A stretch of 64,000 nucleotides of DNA from Rhizobium sp. TH135 (GTDB taxonomy: Bacteria > Pseudomonadota > Alphaproteobacteria > Rhizobiales > Rhizobiaceae): assembly GCF_002855515.1 (NCBI RefSeq), contig NZ_PKRP01000008.1, positions 62,001 to 126,000 on the forward strand, read 5' to 3'. Under the pieces are notes generated by a model, which was not told where the DNA came from, did not search any database, and saw nothing but the letters and a program-made list of their open reading frames with translations. Positions 35,928 through 47,048 of the stretch are shown piece after piece; position 1 is the stretch's first letter; every line of letters starts with the position of its first letter. The position numbers and the translations under genes are program-made.

Positions 35928-35957
35928 ACCCGGGCCGAGAGGCTCGGGTTTCTTGCG
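35928..35957 (+). terminator. Intrinsic terminator after ftsZ
   Basis: Eleven-base stem with one G-U pair (35928-35938 with 35943-35953) and loop GAGA, running into TTTCTTGCG. It ends the dcw transcript and separates it from lpxC. Confidence 0.88.
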
Positions 35958-36164
35958 TTTCATGGCTTGTTCCAGAACGTAGATTTGTTGATGTTAATCA
36001 ATGGCCTGGCTTCGTTACAAAGCGAAAGAATCAGTGATTTGGCTGGAGGGGCGGGGCCACGTATGTATGTGATCGAAAGAGGACTCGATGTGAGTCTTTG
36101 ACACGCGTTTGCGACGGGAAGTTCAAGATCCACCGCCTCGTTGCTTCACTTTAAGGCTATCGGA

Positions 36165-37121
36165 ATGGCAATTGCTTTGCTCGGATTTCAAACCACGATC
36201 GCAGCGCCGCTTACGCTGACTGGGATTGGGGTTCATTCCGGACGAGAGGTTACGATCACTTTCCAGCCGGCAGAAGCCGGGACAGGAGTGGTTTTCCAAC
36301 GTCAGCACGATGACGGTTCCACGAGCGAATATCGGGCCGTCTCGGCGCATGTCGGCAATACTGATCTCTGCACCGTACTCGGGACCAACCCGGCCCGCTC
36401 GATTGCGACCATCGAACATGTCATGGCGGCCATCTATGCGCTGGGCCTCGACAATCTGATTGTCGAAGTCGACGGTGCGGAAATGCCGATCATGGATGGC
36501 AGCTCCGAAGTCTTCATCGATGCCATCGAGCAGGTGGGCATCACCAATCTCGGCGTCAAGCGCCGCTATATCCGCGTCATCAAGCCGGTCCGCATCGAAT
36601 CGGGTGCATCCTGGTCTGAATTTCGCCCCTATGACGGCACGCGCTTCGAGGTCGAAATCGATTTCGACAGCAAGATGATCGGTCGGCAGAAGTGGGAAGG
36701 CGATCTGACGGCTGAAACCTTCAAGAATGAGCTGTCGCGCGCCCGCACCTTTGGCTTCATGCGCGATGTCGAGCGTCTTTGGGCTGCCGGTTTCGCACTT
36801 GGCTCTTCGCTCGAAAACTCCGTCGTCATCTCCGACGATGACACCGTGATCAATGTCGAAGGCCTGCGCTACGAGAAGGACGAATTCGTCCGTCACAAGA
36901 CGCTGGATGCCGTTGGCGACCTCGCGCTTGCCGGTGCGCAGTTCATCGGCTGCTATCGCTCCTATCGCGGTGGCCACAAGATGAATGCCAATGCATTGAA
37001 GGCGTTGCTCAGCGACCCAACGGCCTATGAGGTTGTCGAAGCGCCGAGCCGCAGCCACCAGGTTCGTGCCCGCGAATTCGTTCCGGTCCAGGTGCCTGAA
37101 TTCGCACCCTGGTCTGCCTGA
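36165..37121 (+). CDS. lpxC: UDP-3-O-acyl-N-acetylglucosamine deacetylase
   Basis: Zinc enzyme for the committed step of lipid A synthesis. 318 residues from the ATG at 36165 with AAGG 8 bases upstream; then LGFQTTIAAPLTLTGIGVHSG. Zinc ligands: His in TIEHVMAAIYALG, and the HKTLDAVGDLAL motif with His and Asp. GSSEVFIDAIE, RARTFGFMRDVE and SYRGGHKMN complete the family set. A terminator after ftsZ and a 211-base leader region make it a separate unit. Confidence 0.96.
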   Translation: MAIALLGFQTTIAAPLTLTGIGVHSGREVTITFQPAEAGTGVVFQRQHDDGSTSEYRAVSAHVGNTDLCTVLGTNPARSIATIEHVMAAIYALGLDNLIVEVDGAEMPIMDGSSEVFIDAIEQVGITNLGVKRRYIRVIKPVRIESGASWSEFRPYDGTRFEVEIDFDSKMIGRQKWEGDLTAETFKNELSRARTFGFMRDVERLWAAGFALGSSLENSVVISDDDTVINVEGLRYEKDEFVRHKTLDAVGDLALAGAQFIGCYRSYRGGHKMNANALKALLSDPTAYEVVEAPSRSHQVRAREFVPVQVPEFAPWSA

Positions 37122-37149
37122 GCAGAAAACGGTCAAGTTACAGATCGAG

Positions 37150-37181
37150 CGCCGGCTTCCTCAAGGGAGGCCGGCGTTTTT
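37150..37181 (+). terminator. Intrinsic terminator after lpxC
   Basis: CGCCGGC arms (37150-37156 with 37170-37176) extended by TCC/GGA around TCAAG, then TTTTT (37177-37181). Confidence 0.88.
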
Positions 37182-37343
37182 GCTGGGCGACAGAAGATGC
37201 TGAATGAACGGCACTTTCTGGACGTCTCGCCACAAAAATGCGTTAAAGTCACATCACTGCGTTGCCCTAGTGCCGCTTTTGTGGCTAGAAACGCCAGTTG
37301 AAGGCGACGGTTTTCAAGCGGCGCTGCAATCGGGATCTTTCGA

Positions 37344-38210
37344 ATGAATCAAGTGGGATCGGTCGTTGTGAAGAAAGCCGCGCGTATTGCAGGCCTGAGC
37401 GTGATGTTGTCCGTCGGCGTGGTGCTTGCCGGTTGCCAATCGGATCCCGATATCGACATCAGCAAGCTTGCTGCCGAGACTGAGCCGCCGGAAGTGCTCT
37501 ACAATCAGGGCCTCGCCAACATCAAGGCCGGGAATATGGGCGAAGCATCGCGGAAGTTCGATGCCGTCGATGCGCAGCATCCCTTCTCCGAGTGGTCGCG
37601 CAAGGCGCTCGTCATGAGCACCTTCACGAAATATCGTCTTGGCCGCTATGCCGACGCGATTTCTACCGGCAACCGCTACATGAGCCTCTATCCGAAGTCC
37701 GAGGATGCGGCCTATGCGCAGTATCTGGTCGGCCTGTCGTATTGGAAGCAGATCTCCAACGTCACGCAGGATCAGCGCAACTCGGTCAAGACGATCGAGG
37801 CGATGGAACGCGTGGTCAACGAATTCCCTGATTCGGAATATGTCGACGACGCGCAGGCGAAGATCCGTTTTGCGCGTGACCAGCTCGCCGGCAAGGAAAT
37901 GCAGGTCGGTCGTTACTATCTGGAGCGTAAGGAATACCTCGCCGCCGTGTCGCGCTTCCGCGTCGTGGTCGAGCAGTATCCGAACACCAACCAGATCGAA
38001 GAGGCGCTCGCGCGTCTGGTCGAGGCCTATTTCGCTATGGGCGTCGTCTCCGAGGCACAGGCAGCCGCAGCCGTTCTCGGTCATAACTATCCGGACAGCC
38101 AGTGGTATGCCGATAGTTACGCGCTGCTGCAGCGGGGCGGGGTAGAGCCGCGCGAAAACACCGGATCGTGGATCACCCGCGCCGGTCGCAGGCTCCTGAT
38201 CGGGACCTGA
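37344..38210 (+). CDS. bamD: Outer membrane assembly lipoprotein BamD
   Basis: Essential lipoprotein of the Bam complex that folds outer membrane proteins. 288 residues; signal peptide with lipobox VLAGC (Cys near 31). Five TPR-like repeats are visible through the pairs [37 protein letters not shown] and [32 protein letters not shown] and [12 protein letters not shown] are typical TPR ends. The ribosome site is weak. recN follows after 33 bases. Confidence 0.94.
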   Translation: MNQVGSVVVKKAARIAGLSVMLSVGVVLAGCQSDPDIDISKLAAETEPPEVLYNQGLANIKAGNMGEASRKFDAVDAQHPFSEWSRKALVMSTFTKYRLGRYADAISTGNRYMSLYPKSEDAAYAQYLVGLSYWKQISNVTQDQRNSVKTIEAMERVVNEFPDSEYVDDAQAKIRFARDQLAGKEMQVGRYYLERKEYLAAVSRFRVVVEQYPNTNQIEEALARLVEAYFAMGVVSEAQAAAAVLGHNYPDSQWYADSYALLQRGGVEPRENTGSWITRAGRRLLIGT

Positions 38211-38243
38211 CGGTCTCTTTTGACGAAGTGAGAATCTGAGCCC

Positions 38244-39917
38244 ATGCTGGTCCAGCTGTCGATCCGAGATATCGTTCTGATCGAGCGGCTGGATCTTGCG
38301 TTCGAGACCGGCCTTTCCGTGCTGACCGGTGAAACGGGTGCGGGCAAATCCATTCTGCTTGATAGTCTTTCGCTCGCGCTCGGTGGGCGTGGCGATGGTT
38401 CTCTCGTGCGCCACGGCGAAGACAAGGGGCAGGTGACGGCAGTCTTTGATGTCGGCAATAGCCATGCCGCCAGAACGCTGCTGAAGGGCAATGGCGTTGA
38501 CGACGATGGCGACCTGATCTTCCGCCGCGTTCAGTCTGCCGACGGCCGCACCCGTGCCTATATCAACGACCAGCCCGTCAGCGTGCAGTTGATGCGCCAG
38601 GTCGGACAATTGCTGGTCGAAATCCATGGCCAGCACGATGATCGGGCGCTGATCGATACCAATGCCCACCGGATGTTGCTCGACGCCTTTGCGGGGCTCA
38701 CCGATGAAGCCGTCAATCTCGGCGAAAGCTATCGCCGCTGGCGTGATGCCGAGCGTTCGTTCAAGACCCACAAGGCGAAGGTCGAGGCTGCCGCGCGCGA
38801 GGCTGATTATCTGCGCGCCTCCGTCGAGGAGCTCGAAACGCTGTCACCTCTCGATGGCGAAGAGGACGATCTTGCCGAGCGGCGCTCTGCCATGCAGAAA
38901 TCCGAGCGGATCGCGGGCGATATCGCCGAGGCCTCTGAATTCCTGAATGGCAATGCGTCGCCAGTGCCACATATCGCGTCGCTGATGCGCCGACTGGAGC
39001 GCAAGAGCCAGGAAGCTCCGGGACTGCTCGAAGAGACCGTGCAACTGCTTGGCACGGCACTGGACACGCTGTCCGCCGCCCAGATGGAAGTCGAGGCGGC
39101 GCTGCGCCGCACGGAATTCGATCCGCGTGAACTGGAGCGCGTTGAAGAGCGGCTCTTCGCGCTGAGGGCCGCCGGGCGCAAGTATTCCGTCGCGGTTGCT
39201 GACCTTCCGGCGCTTGCGGAAAAGATGGTCGCGGATCTCGCCGACCTCGATGCCGGGGAAGAGCGCCTCGGCCAGCTCGAAGCCGCAGTCCACGAGACAA
39301 AAACGCATTACGATCACCTGGCGCAGCAGCTTTCGGCAAAGCGCCAGAATGCCGCCCAGGCCCTGGCGGACGCGGTCATGCAGGAATTGCCGGCGCTGAA
39401 GCTCGAGCGTGCCCGCTTCATGGTGGAAGTGGCGGCCGAGCCTGACAATGCCACGGCCGACGGGATAGACACGGTCGAATTCCATGTGCAGACGAACCCC
39501 GGAACGCGTCCCGGACCGATCATGAAGGTTGCCTCGGGCGGTGAACTCTCGCGTTTCCTGCTGGCGCTCAAGGTGGCACTTGCCGATCGTGGATCTGCAC
39601 CAACCCTCGTCTTCGACGAAATCGACACCGGCGTCGGTGGCGCGGTTGCCGATGCTATTGGTCAGCGGCTAAAGCGTCTTTCTGCCAAGGTGCAGGTGCT
39701 GTCCGTCACCCATGCGCCGCAGGTCGCGGCACGGGCCTCGACTCATTTCCTGATCTCCAAGGGGCCGACCGGAGATGCGGGTGACAAGATTGCCACGCGG
39801 GTGGCCATCATGGAGCCGGAGCATCGCAAGGAAGAGATCGCCCGCATGCTGGCTGGTGCATCCGTAACCGACGAAGCGCGTGCGGCCGCTGCAAAGCTCC
39901 TGGCGGCCGGGGAGTGA
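38244..39917 (+). CDS. recN: DNA repair protein RecN
   Basis: SMC-like ATPase acting in double-strand break repair. 557 residues. Walker A GETGAGKS lies within LSVLTGETGAGKSILLDSL (about 28-46). HGQHDDRALID is the RecN-specific block. Two coiled-coil arms flank the centre. The ABC signature is VASGGELSRFLLALK and Walker B is LVFDEIDTGVGG. ILSVTHAPQ-like VLSVTHAPQVAARA completes it. It follows bamD on the same strand, probably on one transcript. No SOS (LexA) box was found in the short gap. Confidence 0.95.
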   Translation: MLVQLSIRDIVLIERLDLAFETGLSVLTGETGAGKSILLDSLSLALGGRGDGSLVRHGEDKGQVTAVFDVGNSHAARTLLKGNGVDDDGDLIFRRVQSADGRTRAYINDQPVSVQLMRQVGQLLVEIHGQHDDRALIDTNAHRMLLDAFAGLTDEAVNLGESYRRWRDAERSFKTHKAKVEAAAREADYLRASVEELETLSPLDGEEDDLAERRSAMQKSERIAGDIAEASEFLNGNASPVPHIASLMRRLERKSQEAPGLLEETVQLLGTALDTLSAAQMEVEAALRRTEFDPRELERVEERLFALRAAGRKYSVAVADLPALAEKMVADLADLDAGEERLGQLEAAVHETKTHYDHLAQQLSAKRQNAAQALADAVMQELPALKLERARFMVEVAAEPDNATADGIDTVEFHVQTNPGTRPGPIMKVASGGELSRFLLALKVALADRGSAPTLVFDEIDTGVGGAVADAIGQRLKRLSAKVQVLSVTHAPQVAARASTHFLISKGPTGDAGDKIATRVAIMEPEHRKEEIARMLAGASVTDEARAAAAKLLAAGE

Positions 39918-39975
39918 TCTCCATCCGCACGCTGTCCGTTGCGCTCCTTACCAAAACCTGTTTCGCTGATCTGCC

Positions 39976-41424
39976 ATGCTTGAAGTGATCCAGATCTACT
40001 GGGCCGAGACCCTTGCCGTGCTCTCTGTCGTGTTCGGCACGGTCGCTGCGACCCATGCGGCGATGACCAAACGCGAGGTTCGCTCGGCGCTCGGCTGGGT
40101 GGGGGTGATCATCCTCTCGCCGCTCGTAGGCGCCATGATTTATGCGGTCGCCGGCATCAACCGAATCCGCCGCGCGACGCTTATCTCCCGACGTGCGCTC
40201 GAACTCGACGAGATCTGGCGCAGTCTGTCTCTCTACGCCATCAGCCGCGAGACGGTCGCCACACAGTTCGGACCCCGCTTCGGGCAGATGAAGTTGCTCG
40301 GCGACAAGGTCAGCCGCCATCCGCTGTCATCGGGCAACCTCATCACCATGCTGACGACCGGCGAGGAGACCTTCGATGCGATGTGCGAGGCAATCGAGGC
40401 CGCACAGTTCAGCATCATCCTCGAAACCTATATCTTCGATCGCGATGTCGTCGGCCGGCGCGTGGCCGACTGCCTGATCGCCGCGCACAAGCGCGGTGTC
40501 GCCGTTCGCGTCATCGTCGATGCCGTCGGCGCACGCTACAGCGTTCCCAGCATCATTGGCTATCTCGAAGAGGGTGGCGTTCCGGTTGCTGTTTTCAACG
40601 GGCAGGTCATCATGGGGCTGCGGCTCCCTTATGCCAATCTGCGCACACACCGGAAAATTCTGGTGGTGGACGGTGAGACTGCCTTTGTCGGGGGCATGAA
40701 TATCCGCGCGGGCTTTGTCGGGGCGGATAGCGCGCGCGACACCCATTTTCGCGTGACCGGACCTGTGGTGGCTGACATCCTCGCGGTTGCTGCCGAGGAC
40801 TGGCACTTCGAGACCGGCGAGGTGCTGCTTGGGCCGGAATGGCGCGTGCGGCTCGACGATGCGCTGCCTGGGGCAGGGACCGCGATCCGGGCAGTGGTCT
40901 CAGGGCCGGATACCCATATCGAGACGAATCACCGGCTTCTGCTCGGTGCATTTTCCGTCGCCGAACGGTCGATCCGGATCGTCTCGCCCTATTTCCTGCC
41001 GGATACGACCTTTATAGCCGCGTTGAACACGGCTGCACGCCGCGGCGTGCAGGTCGATGTGATCGTGCCGTCGCAGAACAATCTCGCGATCGTCGCACGG
41101 GCGATGATGGGTCAGTTCGACCAGATCCTGCGTGATGGCTGCCGTGTCCATCTGTCGAGCGGCCATTTCGATCATTCGAAGCTGATGGTCATAGACCGGC
41201 AGTGGTGTTTCATCGGATCGTCCAATCTCGATTCGCGTTCGCTGCGACTGAATTTCGAGATCGATCTCGAAGTCTATGACCGAGTTCTTGCCGAGCAAAT
41301 TGAAGACGGGATCGACGAGAGACTGGCAACGGCAGAACAGGTCACGCTTGAAGGCCTGCGAGCGCGTTCTCTGCCGAACCGGATGATCGACCGTTTGTTC
41401 TGGCTCGGATCGCCCTATCTTTGA
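39976..41424 (+). CDS. cls: Cardiolipin synthase, phospholipase D superfamily
   Basis: Condenses two phosphatidylglycerol molecules (or similar) into cardiolipin at the membrane. 482 residues. Two N-terminal membrane helices (LAVLSVVFGTVAATHAAM and LGWVGVIILSPLVGAMIYAV). Two HKD motifs: HRKILVVDGETAFVGGMN and HSKLMVIDRQWCFIGSSN, each HxK-x4-D, then LDSRSLRLNFEIDLEVYD. The family is sure; preferred substrates cannot be read from sequence. Confidence 0.9.
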   Translation: MLEVIQIYWAETLAVLSVVFGTVAATHAAMTKREVRSALGWVGVIILSPLVGAMIYAVAGINRIRRATLISRRALELDEIWRSLSLYAISRETVATQFGPRFGQMKLLGDKVSRHPLSSGNLITMLTTGEETFDAMCEAIEAAQFSIILETYIFDRDVVGRRVADCLIAAHKRGVAVRVIVDAVGARYSVPSIIGYLEEGGVPVAVFNGQVIMGLRLPYANLRTHRKILVVDGETAFVGGMNIRAGFVGADSARDTHFRVTGPVVADILAVAAEDWHFETGEVLLGPEWRVRLDDALPGAGTAIRAVVSGPDTHIETNHRLLLGAFSVAERSIRIVSPYFLPDTTFIAALNTAARRGVQVDVIVPSQNNLAIVARAMMGQFDQILRDGCRVHLSSGHFDHSKLMVIDRQWCFIGSSNLDSRSLRLNFEIDLEVYDRVLAEQIEDGIDERLATAEQVTLEGLRARSLPNRMIDRLFWLGSPYL

Positions 41425-41466
41425 CATAGCGCAGCTGCTCATGGCTGTGATGGCCATGAGCGGTCA

Positions 41467-42312
41467 ATGCCTCGAGAGACGACGGATGCCCCTGGTGTGA
41501 TGAAGAAAACCAAGCCCAGCCTCGCCCGCACGATGGTGACCTCGCTGCGCAATCGCAAATGGCGTCCGGGCGAGCGGCAGGTCTCGGATACGCCTGACGG
41601 TGTCATGACGGTCGCCTCCTACAATGTCCACAAATGTGTGGGGACCGACGGGCGCTTCGATCCGGAGCGGATCATCGATGTCATCCACGAAATTCGCCCC
41701 GATGTAATTGCCTTGCAAGAGGCGGATCAGCGCTTCGGCGAGCGCTCCGGTCTGCTCGATCTCAACCGGCTGCGGCTCGAAACCGGATTGCTTCCGGTCC
41801 CTGTGGTTGCCGGTCCGAAGTCGCATGGCTGGCGCGGCAATGTCTTGTTATTTCGCGAGGGGATCGTCCGGGATGTGCATCAGGTGGCTCTGCCCGGGCT
41901 TGAGCCTCGGGGCGCGCTGGTGGCCGAGATCGACCTTGAGGGAAAGGCTGGACTGCGGGTCATCGCTGCCCATCTCGGGCTGTTGCGCTGGGCAAGGCGC
42001 CAGCAGGCTGACGTTATCCTCGATCTGCTGCAGAGCCGCGATGAGCGCCCGACGCTCTTGATGGGCGACTTCAACGAATGGCGGCTCGGGCCAGGGTCGG
42101 CGCTCACGCGGCTGGAGCCGGTGTTCGGGCCATTGCCGCCAGCGATCCCCAGCTTTCCCGCGCGTTTGCCGGTGCTCTCACTCGATCGGATCATGGCAAA
42201 CCGGGCCGGGTTGATCGCCGATCTGACTGTGCATGACACGCCGCTTGCTAGGCTTGCGTCAGACCATCTGCCGCTCACGGCGCGGCTTGATCTCAGCAAG
42301 GTGGAGGACTGA
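41467..42312 (+). CDS. Endonuclease/exonuclease/phosphatase family hydrolase
   Basis: Predicted metal-dependent phosphodiesterase of the EEP fold, 281 residues. VASYNVHKCVG carries the Asn, IALQEAD the metal-binding Glu, LLMGDFNEW the Asp/Asn pair, and ASDHLPL the final Asp-His. The start may be ATG 41467 or 41500; neither has a strong ribosome site. It lies 42 bases after cls; in other proteobacteria such genes are often beside cls, which suggests a phospholipid-related role, but this is inference. Nucleic acid substrates remain possible. Confidence 0.8.
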   Translation: MPRETTDAPGVMKKTKPSLARTMVTSLRNRKWRPGERQVSDTPDGVMTVASYNVHKCVGTDGRFDPERIIDVIHEIRPDVIALQEADQRFGERSGLLDLNRLRLETGLLPVPVVAGPKSHGWRGNVLLFREGIVRDVHQVALPGLEPRGALVAEIDLEGKAGLRVIAAHLGLLRWARRQQADVILDLLQSRDERPTLLMGDFNEWRLGPGSALTRLEPVFGPLPPAIPSFPARLPVLSLDRIMANRAGLIADLTVHDTPLARLASDHLPLTARLDLSKVED

Positions 42313-44532
<2,220 letters not shown>

Positions 44533-44534
44533 GA

Positions 44535-45380
44535 TCAAGCCGCGCTGATGGCCGCGTCCGTCAGCGTGAGGCTTGGTGTATCCGCTTGCGGGCTGCGCGA
44601 CATGTCCCGCTCCAGCACGATACGATTGCGTCCTGAGGTTTTGGCCGCATAAAGCGCGCGGTCGGCAGCGGCGTAGACCGCGGAGAAATCCCGCAGGGGC
44701 GTGATGTCGGCGAGGCCGCCGGATACGGTGACGGCGATCGTCTGGTGGAAGGCATCGATCAGCCGATTGGCGATCGAACGGCGCAGGCGTTCCGTCATGG
44801 CGACCACTTCGGCAAACTCCGCATCCTGGAAGAGAATGGCGAATTCCTCGCCTCCGATGCGGGCTACGAGGTTGGTCGGCCCGACGATCTCGGTCAGCGT
44901 GTTTGCGACGGAGACGATGACGTCATCTCCGGCCAGATGGCCGTAACGGTCGTTGATCTGCTTGAAGCGATCGATATCGAGAATGAGCAGGTAGCCACGT
45001 TCGACCTGCGAGAGGTCCTCGATGAAGGCCCGGCGGTTCAGCAGCCCCGACAGCATGTCGGTCCGGCTCATCTGGCGGAACTCTAGCCGCGTGCGGGCGA
45101 GGTGAATGACAGCGTAGCCCATGTAGAGGCAGCACAGCATCGTCAGTACAAAGGCGACGATGACCGCGATGCCGCAGCCTATCGCGATGTCACGAACAAG
45201 GGGATTGAGAAGAACATCGAAGGCGTGCAGGACGATCAGCAGCCCGGCGACCATGACGCAGGCAATGATGGAGTTGCGGATTGACAGTCGAGTGGCGAAA
45301 CGGAGCACAGTGTCCCAGTTATCGAACTCTGTCAGTCCAATATCGCGGATAACCCACGCCTCGATCTGTTTCTTCAACAT
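44535..45380 (-). CDS. Membrane GGDEF diguanylate cyclase, paralogue of the one in dcw
   Basis: 281 residues from the ATG at 45380; the frame continues to 45455 but homology with the dcw cyclase starts at this Met. It opens LKKQIEAWVIRDIGLTEF, matching the WVIRxLxLGEF start of the other protein. Two or three hydrophobic helices follow. The GGDEF domain runs from SRTDMLSGLLNRRAFIEDL through LLILDIDRFKQINDRYGH to the active-type RIGGEEF. No RxxD inhibitory site. It lies tail to tail with ligA, 2 bases apart. The ribosome site is weak, so the start is moderately sure. Confidence 0.87.
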   Translation of the reverse strand: MLKKQIEAWVIRDIGLTEFDNWDTVLRFATRLSIRNSIIACVMVAGLLIVLHAFDVLLNPLVRDIAIGCGIAVIVAFVLTMLCCLYMGYAVIHLARTRLEFRQMSRTDMLSGLLNRRAFIEDLSQVERGYLLILDIDRFKQINDRYGHLAGDDVIVSVANTLTEIVGPTNLVARIGGEEFAILFQDAEFAEVVAMTERLRRSIANRLIDAFHQTIAVTVSGGLADITPLRDFSAVYAAADRALYAAKTSGRNRIVLERDMSRSPQADTPSLTLTDAAISAA

Positions 45381-45555
45381 CAGTTTTGACCACACAATAA
45401 GACTTGAAACGACAAATTGTAGCGCAGCATGGAAGACTATGCCGACTGCTGTCATGAATATGTATGGCCCCGTGCCCCGCGGCCGATTTACGTCAAGGTG
45501 ACGAATGCAACCTGAGCAGTAAAGCGCTCATTTGCATTTCTATTAGTCTTAGTCC

Positions 45556-45607
45556 CTTAAAAATTAAGTTTGAATGAATTTGTAACTCAGGATTGCAATT
45601 GATCCTG
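45556..45607. repeat. Two small inverted repeats downstream of the TIGR02588 gene
   Basis: CTTAA-AAA-TTAAG (45556-45568) and CAGGAT-8-ATCCTG (45588-45607). The second begins 17 bases beyond the TIGR02588 stop and could be a weak terminator; neither has a T-run. The rest of the 243-base gap (45381-45623) is AT-rich and must hold the cyclase promoter. Confidence 0.3.
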
Positions 45608-45623
45608 TGTCGAAGCGGTACGA

Positions 45624-46049
45624 TCACGGTTCGGTGAAGCCTGAAGGCGCAACTTCCAGTCTGAAACCCGCTGGATCTTGGGCGAAGATCAGTCCGCCAC
45701 GCGAGCTTGATCCTGCGGCCACGTAGTCGAAGGTCGTCTGGGCTTCTTCGACAGCGGTTGTCCCGTCGAGAAGGGCAGCCTTCACCTCGACGGCTGCTGC
45801 GGCCTGATCGCCTTCGTTGCGGACCTCGATCATCACGCGCCATCCCGAGGCGACGGACTCGACGGCCAGTATATGGGTCGACAGTTCCGGCGGGCGATCG
45901 GTGGTGGTTGCGGCTTCAAACAGGGTCCAGACGATGATTGCCAGCACCATCAGGGTTGCAATGACGCCGGTCAGCCATTCGATCCAGTGCGGGCGAAGCT
46001 TGGCGGCGTTTTGGCTGTGCGTGGAACGGGTCACCAATGGATACCTCAC
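45624..46049 (-). CDS. TIGR02588-type membrane-anchored protein
   Basis: 141 residues if translation starts at the GTG at 46049, which overlaps the upstream stop (GTGA); another GTG lies five codons later. After WIEWLTG there is one hydrophobic helix (VIATLMVLAIIVWTLFEAA). The rest is a beta-rich external domain (WRVMIEVRNEGDQAAAAVEV, GRTTFDYVAAGSSSRGGLIF-like). The size, topology and position next to a TIGR02587 protein identify it by the known pairing of these two families. Molecular function is unknown. It probably acts with its partner. Confidence 0.7.
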   Translation of the reverse strand: MRYPLVTRSTHSQNAAKLRPHWIEWLTGVIATLMVLAIIVWTLFEAATTTDRPPELSTHILAVESVASGWRVMIEVRNEGDQAAAAVEVKAALLDGTTAVEEAQTTFDYVAAGSSSRGGLIFAQDPAGFRLEVAPSGFTEP

Positions 46050-46912
46050 AGGACGAGACGGGCTGCGGCTGCGCCAATGGCAGCCGGAAAACCGAGGACG
46101 ATGATGGTCAGGACGGCTTCCGCTGCGGCGATGTCGTCCAGCCGGCCGAAGGTCCAGAGGGCGTAGAGGCTGACGGCGAGGGCGATGACGTAACCGGGGA
46201 TCGTGAAGCGGATGAAGGCGTGCCAGACGGGCGTATCGGCGTCCAGATGGTGTCCGCCGCGAAAGGCAAGGGCGTAGACGAAGCCATGCATCAGGAGGAT
46301 GGAGAGGAGCATCAAGGCCAAAGCGTGCCACACGGTCATCTTGTAGGCGAGCAGGATCATTTCCTCCGTGGGCGCCAGATTGAGCGATAGGAACAGGGCG
46401 CCGATCGCCATCATGAAGAGTTCGATCACATAGCCGCTCTCGCTGGAGACAGCCGGTTCGTCTTCCTCCTCGTCCGTGTCTTCGTCGTCTTTCATGCTGA
46501 GCTGGCTGCGGCCGAGCAGTGCACCGATGCTTGCCGGCACTGCCTGGACCGCCACCATGCCGACCCATTCCTGCGGTGACATGTCGATCGTGATCACGCC
46601 GAAGAGAAACAGTATCAGCGCGCTGGCAGCCACGCCCATGCCATAGGCGACGATCGCATCCCGGGCCGACTCGCGCCAGGTTGCCGTGCGTTCGAAGCCA
46701 ATGCGATGGGAGAGAAGCAGGAGGAGGGGGAGGTTGACGACGAGCAGGATCAACAGTCGCTCGCGATCCATGTAGAAGCCGAGAAACCACATCTCCATGG
46801 TCATCAGCATCGGAATGGAGAAGAGCAGGGCGCCTGCGATACCGCGCGCCAGGCCGACCAGAAACCGGTTCACCCGGGCCGGATCGTCATGGTCATTGTC
46901 GATTGCTGTCAT
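46046..46912 (-). CDS. TIGR02587-type integral membrane protein
   Basis: 288 residues from the ATG at 46912; the longer frame upstream has no membrane-protein character. About seven membrane helices: RGIAGALLFSIPMLMTMEMW, LLILLVVNLPLLLLL, ALILFLFGVITI, and others to the C-terminus. A cytoplasmic acidic loop (MKDDEDTDEEEDEPA) lies in the middle. SLNLAPTEEMILLAYKM is a conserved-looking loop. The function of the family is unknown. A GGAAC-type stress promoter candidate lies close upstream (46940-46965), which suggests a general stress role. It is translationally coupled to the TIGR02588 gene. Confidence 0.75.
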   Translation of the reverse strand: MTAIDNDHDDPARVNRFLVGLARGIAGALLFSIPMLMTMEMWFLGFYMDRERLLILLVVNLPLLLLLSHRIGFERTATWRESARDAIVAYGMGVAASALILFLFGVITIDMSPQEWVGMVAVQAVPASIGALLGRSQLSMKDDEDTDEEEDEPAVSSESGYVIELFMMAIGALFLSLNLAPTEEMILLAYKMTVWHALALMLLSILLMHGFVYALAFRGGHHLDADTPVWHAFIRFTIPGYVIALAVSLYALWTFGRLDDIAAAEAVLTIIVLGFPAAIGAAAARLVL

Positions 46913-46939
46913 TGTTCCACCGTCCCTTGCCGCGCAGGG

Positions 46940-46965
46940 AATGCGCAACAGACGATGGTTGTTCC
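46940..46965 (-). promoter_or_regulatory. EcfG-type promoter candidate for the TIGR02587/88 operon
   Basis: On the minus strand GGAAC (46961-46965), 17 bases, CATT (46940-46943). The consensus for the alphaproteobacterial general stress sigma factor is GGAAC-N16/17-CGTT, so the -10 matches at three of four. The start point would be near 46934, about 22 bases before the ATG. Confidence 0.45.
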
Positions 46966-47048
46966 ATCTGCCGGGGCAGAAGGTGGCGGCCAATGGCCGC
47001 CACAATGCCTCTCACCTGAGAGGGAAGTCTACTGCGCGTGCGGCGCAA

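Noticed and set aside
39918..39975. Separate promoter between recN and cls
   Set aside because: Only 58 bases with no recognisable -35/-10 pair; whether cls is co-transcribed with recN cannot be decided.
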